Origin: Labedella gwakjiensis
Lineage (GTDB): Bacteria; Actinomycetota; Actinomycetes; Actinomycetales; Microbacteriaceae
Assembly: GCF_003014675.1 (NCBI RefSeq)
Contig: NZ_PYAU01000001.1
Span: 2,046,001 to 2,110,000, forward strand
Reading direction: 5' to 3'
DNA: 64,000 nt
The notes under the pieces: model-generated
Database searches by the model: none
Told to the model about the DNA's origin: nothing
Seen by the model: only the letters and a program-made list of their open reading frames with translations
Made by a program: the position numbers and the translations under genes
Part shown: piece by piece, positions 15,745-24,769 of the stretch
How positions within the stretch are numbered: position 1 is the stretch's first letter
Layout: every line of letters begins with the position of its first letter

Positions 15745-17805
15745 CTAGGCGTCGCCGCGTCGCCGACGGCGCACCAGGAGGAGCGCTAACGCGCCGCCGA
15801 GGAGAAGCGTCGCTGCCGCGAGGATCGCCGGGGTGAGGTCCGCGGCGCCCGTGACGGCGAGGTCGTCGCCCGCCTCGGGGTCGCCCGCGCCCGTTCCCGC
15901 GTCGGATCCGCCGTCGCCGGCGCCCGGCGTTCCGGTGCCCGGGGTGCCCGTACCGGGCTCGCCGCCCCCATCGCCGTCGCCCGGCTGGGGCTCGGCGCCC
16001 TCGGCCGCCGCGTTCACGAGGTGGAGTGCGCCGGCCCGGTACTCGAGTTCCGGCTCGTAGCCAGCGGGCAGGCCCGAGATGTCGACGGACGAGAAACGCC
16101 CAGCGGTCGCAAGCGATCCGTAGGTGGCGAGCACCACATCGTCCGCGGGAGTCGCGCCGTCGGCGAAGGACACCTCGAGGGCGCCGCCGAACGAGGCCTC
16201 GCCCGTGATCGCGAGGGCTGCGGTGTCCTCCAGGGTGAGGGAGAGCGTCGACGACGTCGACTGCGCGAAGTCGCCGGCGATCGCGATCGTGCCGTCGACC
16301 GTGTCCTCGAGCTCACCGCCGTCCGTCGTCACCGAGCCGTCGCCGAGAGCGGACGGCGACGCCGCCACGAGCGTTCCGCCCGTGACGGTCGTGCCGCCGA
16401 GGTAGGCGTTGTCGCCCGCGAGAGTGAGCACGCCGGAGCCCTGCTTCGTGAGAGAGCCGTCGCCCTCGATGTCGTTCGACCACGTGTCGGCGGCGGAGAA
16501 GCCACCGTCGCTCGCGTCCATGTCGGCGATCACGTCGGTGTCGAACGCGCCGTACCCCTGCACGGCGAGGGCGAGGTCGAGACGGCCCCAGCCCTCGGCG
16601 TCGTCGAGGAGCGCGTAGCCCGACCCGAGACCCGTGCTCTGAAGCACCCACCGGCGCTGCTCGTCGGTGAGGTACGGCATGCGGGTCTCGAGCAGCACCT
16701 CGGCGCCCTTCGGCACCACGACGGGGAGAGTCGTGTCGCCGGTGCGCGGGAGCCCGTAGGTGAGGCGCGCGATCACGTCGTCCTCGTCGAGGGCCGATGC
16801 CGAGTCGTCGTCCGCTGTCGTCGCCGAGGAGGCGAGCAGCGCGAGCGCCTCGGTGCGTGCCTCGCCGAGCAGGGCGGCGTTCGCGGGGTCGTTCAGCACG
16901 GAGGCGGCGATCGCCGTCGCGAGGATCCGGCCGCCGATCACGTCGGCGGGGGAGTGCATCCCGGCGACGATGCGGCTGTTCCCGATGTCCGATGCGCTCG
17001 CGAGCAGATCGGCGTACTGCTCGGGGAAGGCGTACGCGAGGGCGTAGGACGCGAGGTATCCGGCGTTCGTGTGGCCGCTCGGGTAGCCGTTGTCGCCGGC
17101 CGCCTCCTCGACGGGCTTCTTCACAGGCTCGAGCGTGGGGAGCACCTCGACGTCGTCGCTCCAACGGAACGGGCGCGGGTAGCCGTAGTAGTTCTTCGCG
17201 TTGTTCGACGTGGCGTAGCTGCCGCGGATCGTGTTCACGAGGGAGACGACGGCGCCCACCTCGGAGACCGTGTCGGCCCACGTGCCGTTGCTGTTGCCGG
17301 CGTCGTCGTACTTCGTCGTGGTGGCGTCCGCCGGGATCGTGTCGGGGATCGTCGTGCCCGCGTTGCTCGCGGTGCGGAACGCGTCGGCGTAGACGCCGAG
17401 ACCGTCGATGGCCGAGTAGTTCTGGTTGCGGCGGTCGATGAGATAGGCCCGCGTCGCCTCCTCGTCCGTGCGTGTCTGCGTGATCTGGATGCTGCGATCG
17501 ATGTTCGCGTCGAGGACCTCGGGCACGAGGGCCGTTCCCGTGTCCCACGTGGGACCGGGCTGCCAGTACTCGAGCATCTGCGAGAGCAGACCGATCGAGG
17601 GATTCGTCTCGGGTGTGGTCAGCGCGCTCGTGTTGTCGCGGTAGGCGTCCACGTAGAACCCGTAGGTTCCGGCCTGCGGCGCGATCGCATCCTCGCCGGC
17701 CGCCTGCGCCGGGGCGGCTCCGCCCAGGAGGATCGCGGCGACGGCCGTTCCCCCGATGATCGCGGTGCGCCGGCGCCCGGACGTCCGGGTTCTCGATGTC
17801 GTCAC
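15745..17805 (-). CDS. Secreted PAP2-superfamily (class A acid phosphatase-like) protein with beta-strand repeat and LAVTG anchor
   Basis: The 686-residue surface protein has a signal peptide (RRTAIIGGTAVAAILLGGAAPAQAA, cut near residue 36). All three PAP2/acid phosphatase motifs are present: K-x6-RP in KNYYGYPRPF (about 204-212), PSGH (242-245) and SRIVAGMHSPAD. The catalytic domain should remove phosphate from esters; vanadium haloperoxidases share the fold and are the alternative. Around residues 440-480 there is an autotransporter-associated beta-strand repeat (GSGVLTLAGDNAYLGGTTV), unusual in a Gram-positive. A Pro/Gly/Asp-rich linker leads to LAVTG, a 20-residue hydrophobic segment and RRRRR, the sorting signal favoured by class E sortases. 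GTG 17805 follows GGGAAGAG. Confidence 0.88.
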   Translation of the reverse strand: MTTSRTRTSGRRRTAIIGGTAVAAILLGGAAPAQAAGEDAIAPQAGTYGFYVDAYRDNTSALTTPETNPSIGLLSQMLEYWQPGPTWDTGTALVPEVLDANIDRSIQITQTRTDEEATRAYLIDRRNQNYSAIDGLGVYADAFRTASNAGTTIPDTIPADATTTKYDDAGNSNGTWADTVSEVGAVVSLVNTIRGSYATSNNAKNYYGYPRPFRWSDDVEVLPTLEPVKKPVEEAAGDNGYPSGHTNAGYLASYALAYAFPEQYADLLASASDIGNSRIVAGMHSPADVIGGRILATAIAASVLNDPANAALLGEARTEALALLASSATTADDDSASALDEDDVIARLTYGLPRTGDTTLPVVVPKGAEVLLETRMPYLTDEQRRWVLQSTGLGSGYALLDDAEGWGRLDLALAVQGYGAFDTDVIADMDASDGGFSAADTWSNDIEGDGSLTKQGSGVLTLAGDNAYLGGTTVTGGTLVAASPSALGDGSVTTDGGELEDTVDGTIAIAGDFAQSTSSTLSLTLEDTAALAITGEASFGGALEVSFADGATPADDVVLATYGSLATAGRFSSVDISGLPAGYEPELEYRAGALHLVNAAAEGAEPQPGDGDGGGEPGTGTPGTGTPGAGDGGSDAGTGAGDPEAGDDLAVTGAADLTPAILAAATLLLGGALALLLVRRRRRGDA

Positions 17806-17962
17806 GTGTGTTCTCTTCCCTCGTCGGATCCGTCTGGCGGCGACCCGGCGCTGAGGACGGCCGAGCCCCACGGGACGCTAACGAGGGGGTGTGACCCGGA
17901 GGGGACGACGGGGTGAACAGCGGGTGGACGGGCGGTACCGAGGCTCGGGGTCGAGCCGACCG

Positions 17963-18367
17963 CTACGCCGGCACGTACTCCTGGCGGACCAGACCATCGG
18001 TGGCGGCGGCGATGTGCTCGAAATCACGATCGCTGTGGAGGATGACCGCGTCGTTGACGAGGGCGTAGGCGGCGATCAGACAGTCGAACGCTCCGGCCGC
18101 CCTCATCAGTCCGCCCGTCCAGAGCGACTGCTGGATGTCCAGGGCGTCACGCATCGACGGGTGAGTGGCTGCGGGAAGCAACTCGTCCATGTCCGAGCGG
18201 AACTCGGCGAACTCCTCGGGCGAGCGGGCCGACTGGCAGTATTCGAGCACCTGCGGTGGGCACGTGATGATGAGGTGGTGCGGAGAGATCGCCCGAAGAC
18301 GGGCGGCTATCGACGCGCTCCCTGAGGCCTTCTGCCAGACGCTGTTGTCGACGAGGTAGGTCGTCAC
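17963..18367 (-). CDS. vapC: VapC-like PIN-domain toxin
   Basis: The 134-residue protein is a type II toxin ribonuclease. PIN acidic residues appear in YLVDNSVW at the N-terminus, in VLEYCQSARSPEE, in AFDCLIAAYAL and in HSDRDFEHIA. VapC toxins cleave tRNA or rRNA with Mg2+; the target is not readable. The GTG start overlaps the antitoxin stop by four bases. The gene is intact. Confidence 0.9.
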   Translation of the reverse strand: MTTYLVDNSVWQKASGSASIAARLRAISPHHLIITCPPQVLEYCQSARSPEEFAEFRSDMDELLPAATHPSMRDALDIQQSLWTGGLMRAAGAFDCLIAAYALVNDAVILHSDRDFEHIAAATDGLVRQEYVPA

Positions 18368-18612
18368 GCGCTCGGTTCGTCCGACGGGGACAATGACGAG
18401 GACGAGAGCGGTCGCGGCGCGATCGTGGGGGCGTCGATCTGATCGGGTTCGAACGATCTGCCGATGAGGCGTTCGACGACCGACGGCTGGCGGCGGACCG
18501 CGATCAGGGTGCGCAGCGCCAGCTCGACCGTCTCGCGAGCCGTGGCGGTGCCGGCGACCTCTTTGGCGAGGGCGAGCTCGTCCTTATCGATGTCGATGGA
18601 CGTGACCGTCAT
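18364..18612 (-). CDS. vapB: VapB-like antitoxin
   Basis: The 82-residue antitoxin begins MTVTSIDIDKDELALAKEVAG and continues with TARETVELALRTLI, the ribbon-helix-helix VapB2-type pattern (pfam VapB_antitoxin). ATG 18612 follows GAGAGGAGCC, so it is preferred over an in-frame ATG at 18642, which lies inside an AT-rich promoter-like stretch (TATATAG/GTATATC). The C-terminal tail rich in Ser and Pro should mask the VapC active site. The operon is probably autoregulated, possibly at the 18-bp palindrome 57 bases upstream. Confidence 0.85.
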   Translation of the reverse strand: MTVTSIDIDKDELALAKEVAGTATARETVELALRTLIAVRRQPSVVERLIGRSFEPDQIDAPTIAPRPLSSSSLSPSDEPSA

Positions 18613-18668
18613 CCGGGGCTCCTCTCGCTCTATATAGGCCATTGTATATCGAGGCGGATGTCCGTGAA

Positions 18669-18686
18669 CCGGTTGTGCACAACCGG
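18669..18686. promoter_or_regulatory. Perfect 18-bp palindrome upstream of vapBC
   Basis: CCGGTTGTG (18669-18677) and CACAACCGG (18678-18686) form an uninterrupted perfect palindrome. It lies 57 bases before the vapB start and is a candidate VapBC operator. Its core TTGTGCACAA also contains, on both strands, a one-mismatch copy of the actinobacterial DnaA box TTGTCCACA. Confidence 0.55.
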
Positions 18687-18692
18687 CGGTCG

Positions 18693-18780
18693 GACGACAG
18701 GCGGGGGTGGAGGTCAGTCCGACGACGTGGAGGTCAGTCCGACGATATGAAGGTCAGTCGGACGACGTGGAAGCTGGGCG
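18693..18780. repeat. Short 20-base tandem repeats
   Basis: The units GACGACGTGGAGGTCAGTCC (18721-18740), GACGATATGAAGGTCAGTCG (18741-18760) and GACGACGTGGAAGCTGGGCG (18761-18780) are diverging 20-base tandem copies. A longer related unit precedes them at 18693-18720. The array lies between vapB and the converging 3' end of the gene at 18754-19560. That gene ends inside the array, its TGA being supplied by a repeat unit. Confidence 0.75.
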
Positions 18781-19560
18781 CGGGAGCCCCTCGAACGGAG
18801 CGACGCCGTCGGCGTACGCGGCCTCGTCCTTCTCGGAGATCACCGTGCCGCCGAAGAGGAGGTCGAGCCCGGTCGTCTCCTCCGGCCAGGCGTCCTCCGG
18901 TGCTCCGCGGCGCTCGTCCCAGATGGAGATCATGACCCAGAGGCTGCCCTGCCGCGCAAAGCCGGACCACATCCACATCGCGTCCGGATCGGTGGAACCG
19001 TACTGGGTGACCATCTCCTCCTCGAACTCGGCCCGCGTCTCTTCGGGATACCGATCGCGCTCGAAGTCCCAGACGATGTCGTCGTACCCGAGGTCGGAGA
19101 GCTGCGCATCGAGGGCGTCCGTCAACGTGTTCCAGCCCGCTCCGCCCGGCAGGGTGCCGTCCGTTGACGCCGAGGCGTTGTACGTGTGGAGCAGCGTCTC
19201 CCCGCCGTAGCCGTTCCCCTCGTCCTGGAAGAGGGTCGGCTCGTCCGGATCGGCCGGATTCCACTCGACGCCCGGCAGCGCGGGGGCGAGACCGGCGCCG
19301 AGGCTCTCGATCTGCTCGGTGACGACTGCGGCGACGTCTTCCGCCCGAGGAGCGTCGAGAACGTCCTGCGGATCGAGATCCGGATCGCTGGAGGCGGGGA
19401 AGTCACGCCAGTCGAGGGTGACCACGGAGCCGTCGGCGGCCGTGATCCGCGTCGTGGGACTCGGGGGATTGAGGAGGGCGACGACGCCGACGACGCCGGC
19501 CGCGACGCACAGCGTCAGTGTGATGCCGGAGGCGATGGCGAGGCGGGTGAGGGAACGCAC
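18754..19560 (-). CDS. Membrane-anchored extracellular protein of unknown function
   Basis: I do not recognise a family. The 268-residue protein has a short basic start, one membrane segment (IASGITLTLCVAAGVVGVVALL, about residues 10-31) and an acidic extracellular domain. Features are WRDFPASSDPDLDPQDVLDA, an aromatic-rich core (DAMWMWSGFARQGSLWVMISIW) and two Cys-free halves. GTG 19560 is chosen because it places the membrane segment at a normal distance. The frame is open upstream, with no membrane or family signal there. The C-terminus runs into the 20-base repeat array, so the last residues (STSSD) are repeat-derived. It diverges from the giant nuclease gene. Confidence 0.7.
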   Translation of the reverse strand: MRSLTRLAIASGITLTLCVAAGVVGVVALLNPPSPTTRITAADGSVVTLDWRDFPASSDPDLDPQDVLDAPRAEDVAAVVTEQIESLGAGLAPALPGVEWNPADPDEPTLFQDEGNGYGGETLLHTYNASASTDGTLPGGAGWNTLTDALDAQLSDLGYDDIVWDFERDRYPEETRAEFEEEMVTQYGSTDPDAMWMWSGFARQGSLWVMISIWDERRGAPEDAWPEETTGLDLLFGGTVISEKDEAAYADGVAPFEGLPRPASTSSD

Positions 19561-19777
19561 ACACTCGACGCTACGCGGGCGGTCCGGGCGACGCGTCAGC
19601 CGTTCGGATGATCCCGAGAGGCCGAGTCCGTTCCTCCCCGCGAGGTCACCCGAACCGACGCGGCTTCCTCTCACTTCGCGAGAGTTCACCTCCTCGAAAC
19701 CTTCCGCCCTTCAGAACGTCAGAGGTCGCACGTAGCGTGAAGAGGTCCGTGTGGGACGTTCGAATGAGGAGATCCTT

Positions 19778-22700
19778 TTGTCACAATCAGCCACGAGACC
19801 GGTTCGGGCCGGCTTCGCGACGCTCTTGGGGGGCGCGCTCATCGCGGCCCCTCTCATCGGGGTGGCGGCCCCGGCATCAGCCGCCGTCGACGGCAGCGCC
19901 GTCGTCATCAGTGAGGCCTACCTGAACGGAGGCAGCAACGGGGCTGCGTACACCCACAAGTTCGTGGAGCTGTACAACCCCACCGACGCGGCCGTGTCGC
20001 TCGACGGCATGTCGATCCAGTACCGATCGGCCAACGGTGACGCGAACCCCTCCGGCGTGTACGCGCTCGGCGGCTCCATCGCCGCCGGCGGCTACTACCT
20101 CGTGCAGGGCACGTCGAACGGCTCCGCCGGTGAGGCGCTCCCCACCGCTGACGCCACCCTGCCCGGCAACATGTCGTTCGCCGGAGCCGGCGGCACCATC
20201 TTCCTCGCCGACCAGTCGACGGTGCTCACCGCGCCGCCCACGGGTTCCATCGTGGACGACCCCGCGATCATCGACCTCGTGGGCTACGGCACGTCGAAGA
20301 CCTTCGAGACCGCCGCGGCTCCCGCGGCCTCCGTCGCGACCACGATCGCCCGCACCGACGCCGCCGACACGGACGACAACTCCGCCGACTTCGCGGCCGG
20401 TGCGCCGACGCCCACGAACTCCGGTGGCACCACGCCAGAGGAGCCCGAGGAGCCGGGCGAGCCGGAGGAGCCGGGCACCCCGGCCGAACCCGTCACCATC
20501 TCCGCCATCCAGGGAACCGGCACGGAGACGCCCCTCTCGGGCCAGACCGTGACCACCGAGGGTGTCGTCACGGCGACGTACCCCACGGGCGGGTTCAACG
20601 GCTACTACATCCAGACGCCGGGAACGGGCGGCGCGATCGACCTCGCCGCGCACACCGCATCGGACGCGATCTTCGTGTACTCCGCCTCGACGGTGGGTTC
20701 CGTCGCCGTCGGCGACCACGTGCAGGTCACGGGAACGGCCACCGAGTTCTACGGGCTCACGCAGGTCGTCGTTCCGACGACCGCCGGCCTCACGAAGCTC
20801 GACACTCCGGCCGAGGCTCCCGAGCCCGCCACGGTGTCCTACCCGACCGAGGCCTCGCAGCGCGAAGCCCTCGAGGGCATGCTCATCGCGCCGCAGGGTG
20901 AGTTCACGGTGAGCAACACGTACTCCACCAACCAGTACGCGGAGATCGGCCTCGCCACCGGCGACTCGCCCCTCATCACCCCCACGGAGATCGCTCGCCC
21001 CGGCAGCGCCGAGTACACGGCGGCCGTCGCGGACAACGCGGCACGCGCCGTGACGCTCGACGACGGTGCATCGATCAACTTCCTCGGCTCCACCGACAAC
21101 AAGAACATCCCGCTGCCGTACCTCACGCAGAACGACGCCATCACGGTCGGGTCCTCCGTGTCCTTCACGGAGCCGGTCGTGCTCGACTACCGCAACGACA
21201 CGTGGAAGTTCCAGCCGACCACGCAGCTGACCGCTGCGGGCGAACTGCCGGCCACGTTCAGCGACGTGCGCGAGGCGGAGCCGGCCGATGTGGGCGGCGA
21301 CATCCAGATCGCCGGCTTCAACGTGCTCAACTACTTCACCACCACGGGTGACCAGCTGACCGGCTGCACCTACTACACCGACCGCGCGGGCAACCGCGTC
21401 ACGGTCAACTCGGGCTGCGACGCGCGCGGCGCGGCCGAGGCCGACGACCTGGAACGCCAGCAGGCCAAGATCGTCGCGGCGATCAACGGCCTCGGTGCCG
21501 AGGTCGTCTCCCTCGAGGAGATCGAGAACTCGGTGAAGTTCGGCAAGGACCGCGACGAGGCGCTCTCGATCCTCGTCGACGCCCTCAACGCCGCCGCCGG
21601 CTCGGACGTGTGGGAGTTCGTGCCCTCGCCCGACGCGAGCGAGCTGCCGTCGGTGTCCGACCAGGACGTCATCCGCAACGCCTTCATCTACAAGAAGGCC
21701 GACGTCGAGCCGATCGGCGACTCGCGCGTCCTCGTCGACGCCGCATTCTCGAACGCCCGTCAGCCCCTCGCGCAGGAGTTCCAGGTCGTGGGGGCCGAGA
21801 GCTCCTTCATCGCGATCGTGAACCACTTCAAGTCGAAGGGTTCCGGCTCGGGAGCCGACGCCGACCAGGGCGACGGACAGGGTGCGTCGAACGCCTCCCG
21901 CGTCGCGCAGGCCGAGGCGCTCGTGGCGTTCTCGTCCGACCTGCAGGAGGAGCTCGGCACCGACGAGGCCTTCCTCATCGGCGACTTCAACGCCTACACG
22001 CAGGAGGACCCGTCGGTCACCATCATGGAGGCCGGCTACGTCGACCAGGGCTCGAAGACGGACCAGTACAGCTACTCGTTCAGCGGCCAGAGCGGCTCGC
22101 TCGACCACGTCTACGCCTCGAAGGCCGCCGACGCCAAGGTCACGGGCGTCGACATCTGGAACATCAACGCCGGTGAGTCGATCGCGAAGGAGTACAGCCG
22201 CTACAACTACAACGCGACCGACTTCTACGACGAGAGCGTCTACCGGTCGAGCGACCACGACCCCGTGGTCGTCGGCTACTCCGCCGAGGCCCTCCCCGTG
22301 GAGCTCAGCCTCCTCGACATCAACGACTTCCACGGTCGCATCGACGGCAACACGGTGAAGTTCGCGGGCACGATCGAGCAGCTCCGCGCGCAGTACGGCG
22401 AGGACAACACCGCGTTCGTCTCGTCGGGTGACAACGTGGGAGCCTCGCTCTTCGCGTCGTCGTCGCAGCAGGACCAGCCCACGATCGACGTGCTCAACAC
22501 CCTCGAGCTCATCGCGAGCGCCGTGGGCAACCACGAGTTCGACCAGGGCTACACGGACCTGACCGAGCGCATCGAGGCCGAGGCGGACTGGGACTACCTG
22601 GGCGCCAACGTCTACGAGAAGGGCACGACCACCCCGGCGCTGCAGGAGTACGCGCTGAAGGAGATCGACGGCCTGACTGTCGCCTTCATCGGCACCGTGA

Positions 22701-24706
22701 CGCAGGAGACGCCCACCCTCGTGTCCCCGGCCAATGTCGCGACCCTCGACTTCGGCGACCCCGTCGAGGCCGTGAACCGCGTCGCGGGCGAACTCACCGA
22801 CGGTGACGACACCAACGGCGAGGCCGACGTGATCGTGGCGAACTACCACGAGGGCGCTGGAGCGGGCACGCCCGACGGCGCGACCCTCGAGGAGGAGGTC
22901 GCCGCCGGCGGCGCCTTCGCCGACATCGTCACCGAGACCTCGGCGGCCGTCGACGTGATCTTCACCGGTCACACGCACAAGCAGTACGCGTGGGACGCCC
23001 CCATCCCGGGCGTCGAGGGCGAGACCCGTCCGGTCCTCCAGACGGGCAGCTACGGCGAGAACATCGGCAACGTGGTCCTCACGCTCGACCCGGAGACGGG
23101 CGACGTCGAGTCCTACGTCGCGAAGAACGTCGCGCGCACCACGGTGGCCGACGACGTACTCGTCTCGACCTACCCGCGCGTGGCCGAGGTCAAGCGGATC
23201 GTCGACGCGGCACTCGCGACGGCGGCCGAGATCGGCAACCAGCCCAAGGGATCGGTCACGGCCGACATCACGACCGCCTACGCCGGCGGCTCGTACGTCG
23301 ACGGGAAGTGGACGGGCGGCACGCGTGACGACCGCGCGAGCGAGTCGACGCTCGGCAACACCGTCGCCGACGCGCTCCAGTCGATCCTCTCCTCCGACGA
23401 GCGTGGCGGTGCCGAGATCGGTGTCGTCAACTCCGGTGGTCTGCGCGCCGAGCTCCTCTACGCGCCCGACGGCACCATCACGTACGCCGAGGCGAACGCG
23501 GTGCTCCCGTTCCTCAACAACCTGTGGACCACGACGCTCTCGGGCGCCGAGTTCAAGGCGGTCCTCGAGGAGCAGTGGCAGACCAACCCGGACGGCACGA
23601 TCCCGTCGCGTCCGTTCCTCAAGCTCGGCCTGTCGGACAACGTGGAGTACACGTACGACGCGTCGCGTGCGCAGGGCGACCGCATCACCGGCATCTGGGT
23701 GGACGGCGAGCCGATCGTCGCGAGCCAGGACTACCGGATCGGATCGTTCAGCTTCCTCCTCCAGGGCGGCGACAACTTCCGCACCTTCGCATCGGGCGGC
23801 GAGCAGACGCGCGACTCCGGTCTCGTCGACCGTGACGCGTGGATCTCGTACCTCGAGGCGAACCCGGGGCTGACGCCCGAGTTCGACCGCAAGAGCGTCT
23901 CGGTCACGAACGCTCCGACCGAGGCCGTCGAGCCCGGCGAGACGGTCACGTTCGACGTCTCGTCCCTCGACCTCACGTCGCTCGGCAGCCCGCAGAACAC
24001 GTCGTTGTCGGCCGAGTGGATTGGTTCGGACGCCACGTTCGACCCGATCACGGTCACGGGCGGCGCAGCCACGGTGTCGCTCACCGTGCCGGAGGACGCC
24101 GAGGCCGCGAGCGAGATCGTCCTCACGGCGCAGCCGTCGGGTACGACCTTCCGCGTCCCCGTCTCGGTGGAGGCAGGCTCGGAGCCCGAGCCGACGAAGC
24201 CGACCACCCCGCCGGTGGGTGTCGACTCCGATGACCTCCCTGCAGACGTCGAGGGTGACATCTCCGTCGCCCCCGACGTGGTGAACCCGGGCGACGAGAT
24301 CACGGTCTTCGTCGGCACCGAGTACGCCGGTCAGTGGATCGCGGTGTGGATGTACTCCGCTCCGACCCTCATCGCCGACTGGCAGCAGGTCTCAGCGGAA
24401 GGAACGGTCACCGCGACCGTCCCACTCGATGCGACCGCCGGTGAGCACACGATCGCCGTCACCGACGCGAACGGCGACGTCCTCGGCTGGACCGGCATCA
24501 CCGTGCTCGCCGACGGCACGCCCGGTACCCCGGGCGACGGCGACGGCGACGGAAGCGGCGACGGTTCGGGCAACGGCTCGGGCTCGGGCAACGGAGGCGG
24601 CCTCGCCGTCACCGGTGCGACGGCCGCCCCGATCGCGGCGCTCGCGCTCCTGCTGCTCATGGCCGGTGCGACGTTCCTGATCGTGCGGAGGCGCGCCCAG
24701 GCCTGA
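19778..24706 (+). CDS. Giant secreted nuclease/5'-nucleotidase fusion with LAVTG cell-wall anchor
   Basis: The 1642-residue surface protein joins two hydrolases. A signal peptide ends at PASAA. Domains in order: lamin-tail domain (about 38-150), linker, OB-fold of the ExeM/NucH type (238-338), endonuclease/exonuclease/phosphatase domain (508-832; GFNVLNYF, IGDFNAYTQEDP, SDHDPVVVGY), metallophosphatase of a UshA-type 5'-nucleotidase (841-1100; INDFHGRI, SSGDNVGAS, GNHEFDQG, TGHTHK), its C-terminal substrate domain (1157-1360; NSGGLRAELL), an Ig-like region and LAVTG with a hydrophobic tail at about 1608. It should cut external DNA and strip phosphate from nucleotides at the cell surface. TTG 19778 is chosen because GAGGAG precedes it; the upstream GTG at 19751 lacks such a site. 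Confidence 0.92.
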   Translation: MSQSATRPVRAGFATLLGGALIAAPLIGVAAPASAAVDGSAVVISEAYLNGGSNGAAYTHKFVELYNPTDAAVSLDGMSIQYRSANGDANPSGVYALGGSIAAGGYYLVQGTSNGSAGEALPTADATLPGNMSFAGAGGTIFLADQSTVLTAPPTGSIVDDPAIIDLVGYGTSKTFETAAAPAASVATTIARTDAADTDDNSADFAAGAPTPTNSGGTTPEEPEEPGEPEEPGTPAEPVTISAIQGTGTETPLSGQTVTTEGVVTATYPTGGFNGYYIQTPGTGGAIDLAAHTASDAIFVYSASTVGSVAVGDHVQVTGTATEFYGLTQVVVPTTAGLTKLDTPAEAPEPATVSYPTEASQREALEGMLIAPQGEFTVSNTYSTNQYAEIGLATGDSPLITPTEIARPGSAEYTAAVADNAARAVTLDDGASINFLGSTDNKNIPLPYLTQNDAITVGSSVSFTEPVVLDYRNDTWKFQPTTQLTAAGELPATFSDVREAEPADVGGDIQIAGFNVLNYFTTTGDQLTGCTYYTDRAGNRVTVNSGCDARGAAEADDLERQQAKIVAAINGLGAEVVSLEEIENSVKFGKDRDEALSILVDALNAAAGSDVWEFVPSPDASELPSVSDQDVIRNAFIYKKADVEPIGDSRVLVDAAFSNARQPLAQEFQVVGAESSFIAIVNHFKSKGSGSGADADQGDGQGASNASRVAQAEALVAFSSDLQEELGTDEAFLIGDFNAYTQEDPSVTIMEAGYVDQGSKTDQYSYSFSGQSGSLDHVYASKAADAKVTGVDIWNINAGESIAKEYSRYNYNATDFYDESVYRSSDHDPVVVGYSAEALPVELSLLDINDFHGRIDGNTVKFAGTIEQLRAQYGEDNTAFVSSGDNVGASLFASSSQQDQPTIDVLNTLELIASAVGNHEFDQGYTDLTERIEAEADWDYLGANVYEKGTTTPALQEYALKEIDGLTVAFIGTVTQETPTLVSPANVATLDFGDPVEAVNRVAGELTDGDDTNGEADVIVANYHEGAGAGTPDGATLEEEVAAGGAFADIVTETSAAVDVIFTGHTHKQYAWDAPIPGVEGETRPVLQTGSYGENIGNVVLTLDPETGDVESYVAKNVARTTVADDVLVSTYPRVAEVKRIVDAALATAAEIGNQPKGSVTADITTAYAGGSYVDGKWTGGTRDDRASESTLGNTVADALQSILSSDERGGAEIGVVNSGGLRAELLYAPDGTITYAEANAVLPFLNNLWTTTLSGAEFKAVLEEQWQTNPDGTIPSRPFLKLGLSDNVEYTYDASRAQGDRITGIWVDGEPIVASQDYRIGSFSFLLQGGDNFRTFASGGEQTRDSGLVDRDAWISYLEANPGLTPEFDRKSVSVTNAPTEAVEPGETVTFDVSSLDLTSLGSPQNTSLSAEWIGSDATFDPITVTGGAATVSLTVPEDAEAASEIVLTAQPSGTTFRVPVSVEAGSEPEPTKPTTPPVGVDSDDLPADVEGDISVAPDVVNPGDEITVFVGTEYAGQWIAVWMYSAPTLIADWQQVSAEGTVTATVPLDATAGEHTIAVTDANGDVLGWTGITVLADGTPGTPGDGDGDGSGDGSGNGSGSGNGGGLAVTGATAAPIAALALLLLMAGATFLIVRRRAQA

Positions 24707-24727
24707 TCGTCGGCTCGCACCACACAC

Positions 24728-24761
24728 AGCGGCGCGTCACCCCTCGGGGTGGCGCGCCGCT
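24728..24761. terminator. Strong hairpin after the nuclease gene
   Basis: The arms AGCGGCGCG-CACCCC and GGGGTG-CGCGCCGCT pair over 15 bp with one T-G pair and a 2-base loop. It starts 22 bases after the stop at 24706. There is no T-tract, as is common for actinobacterial terminators. Confidence 0.75.
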
Positions 24762-24769
24762 GCGCTGTG

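Noticed and set aside
16021-17916. Long plus-strand frame opposite the PAP2 phosphatase
   Set aside because: Biased composition and no recognisable motif; the minus strand holds signal peptide, PAP2 motifs and sorting signal.
18693-18780. CRISPR array
   Set aside because: Only three or four diverging 20-base units lie back to back with no spacers, and no cas gene is in the window.
19660-19700. PHO box (GTTCAC direct repeats) before the nuclease gene
   Set aside because: One GTTCACC is present near 19685, but the nearest TCAC is 15 rather than 11 bases away, so the spacing of a PhoP site is not met.
19877-22978. Minus-strand frame of 1033 codons opposite the giant nuclease
   Set aside because: Shadow frame rich in Arg, Val and Gly with no domain; the plus strand carries the nuclease motifs.
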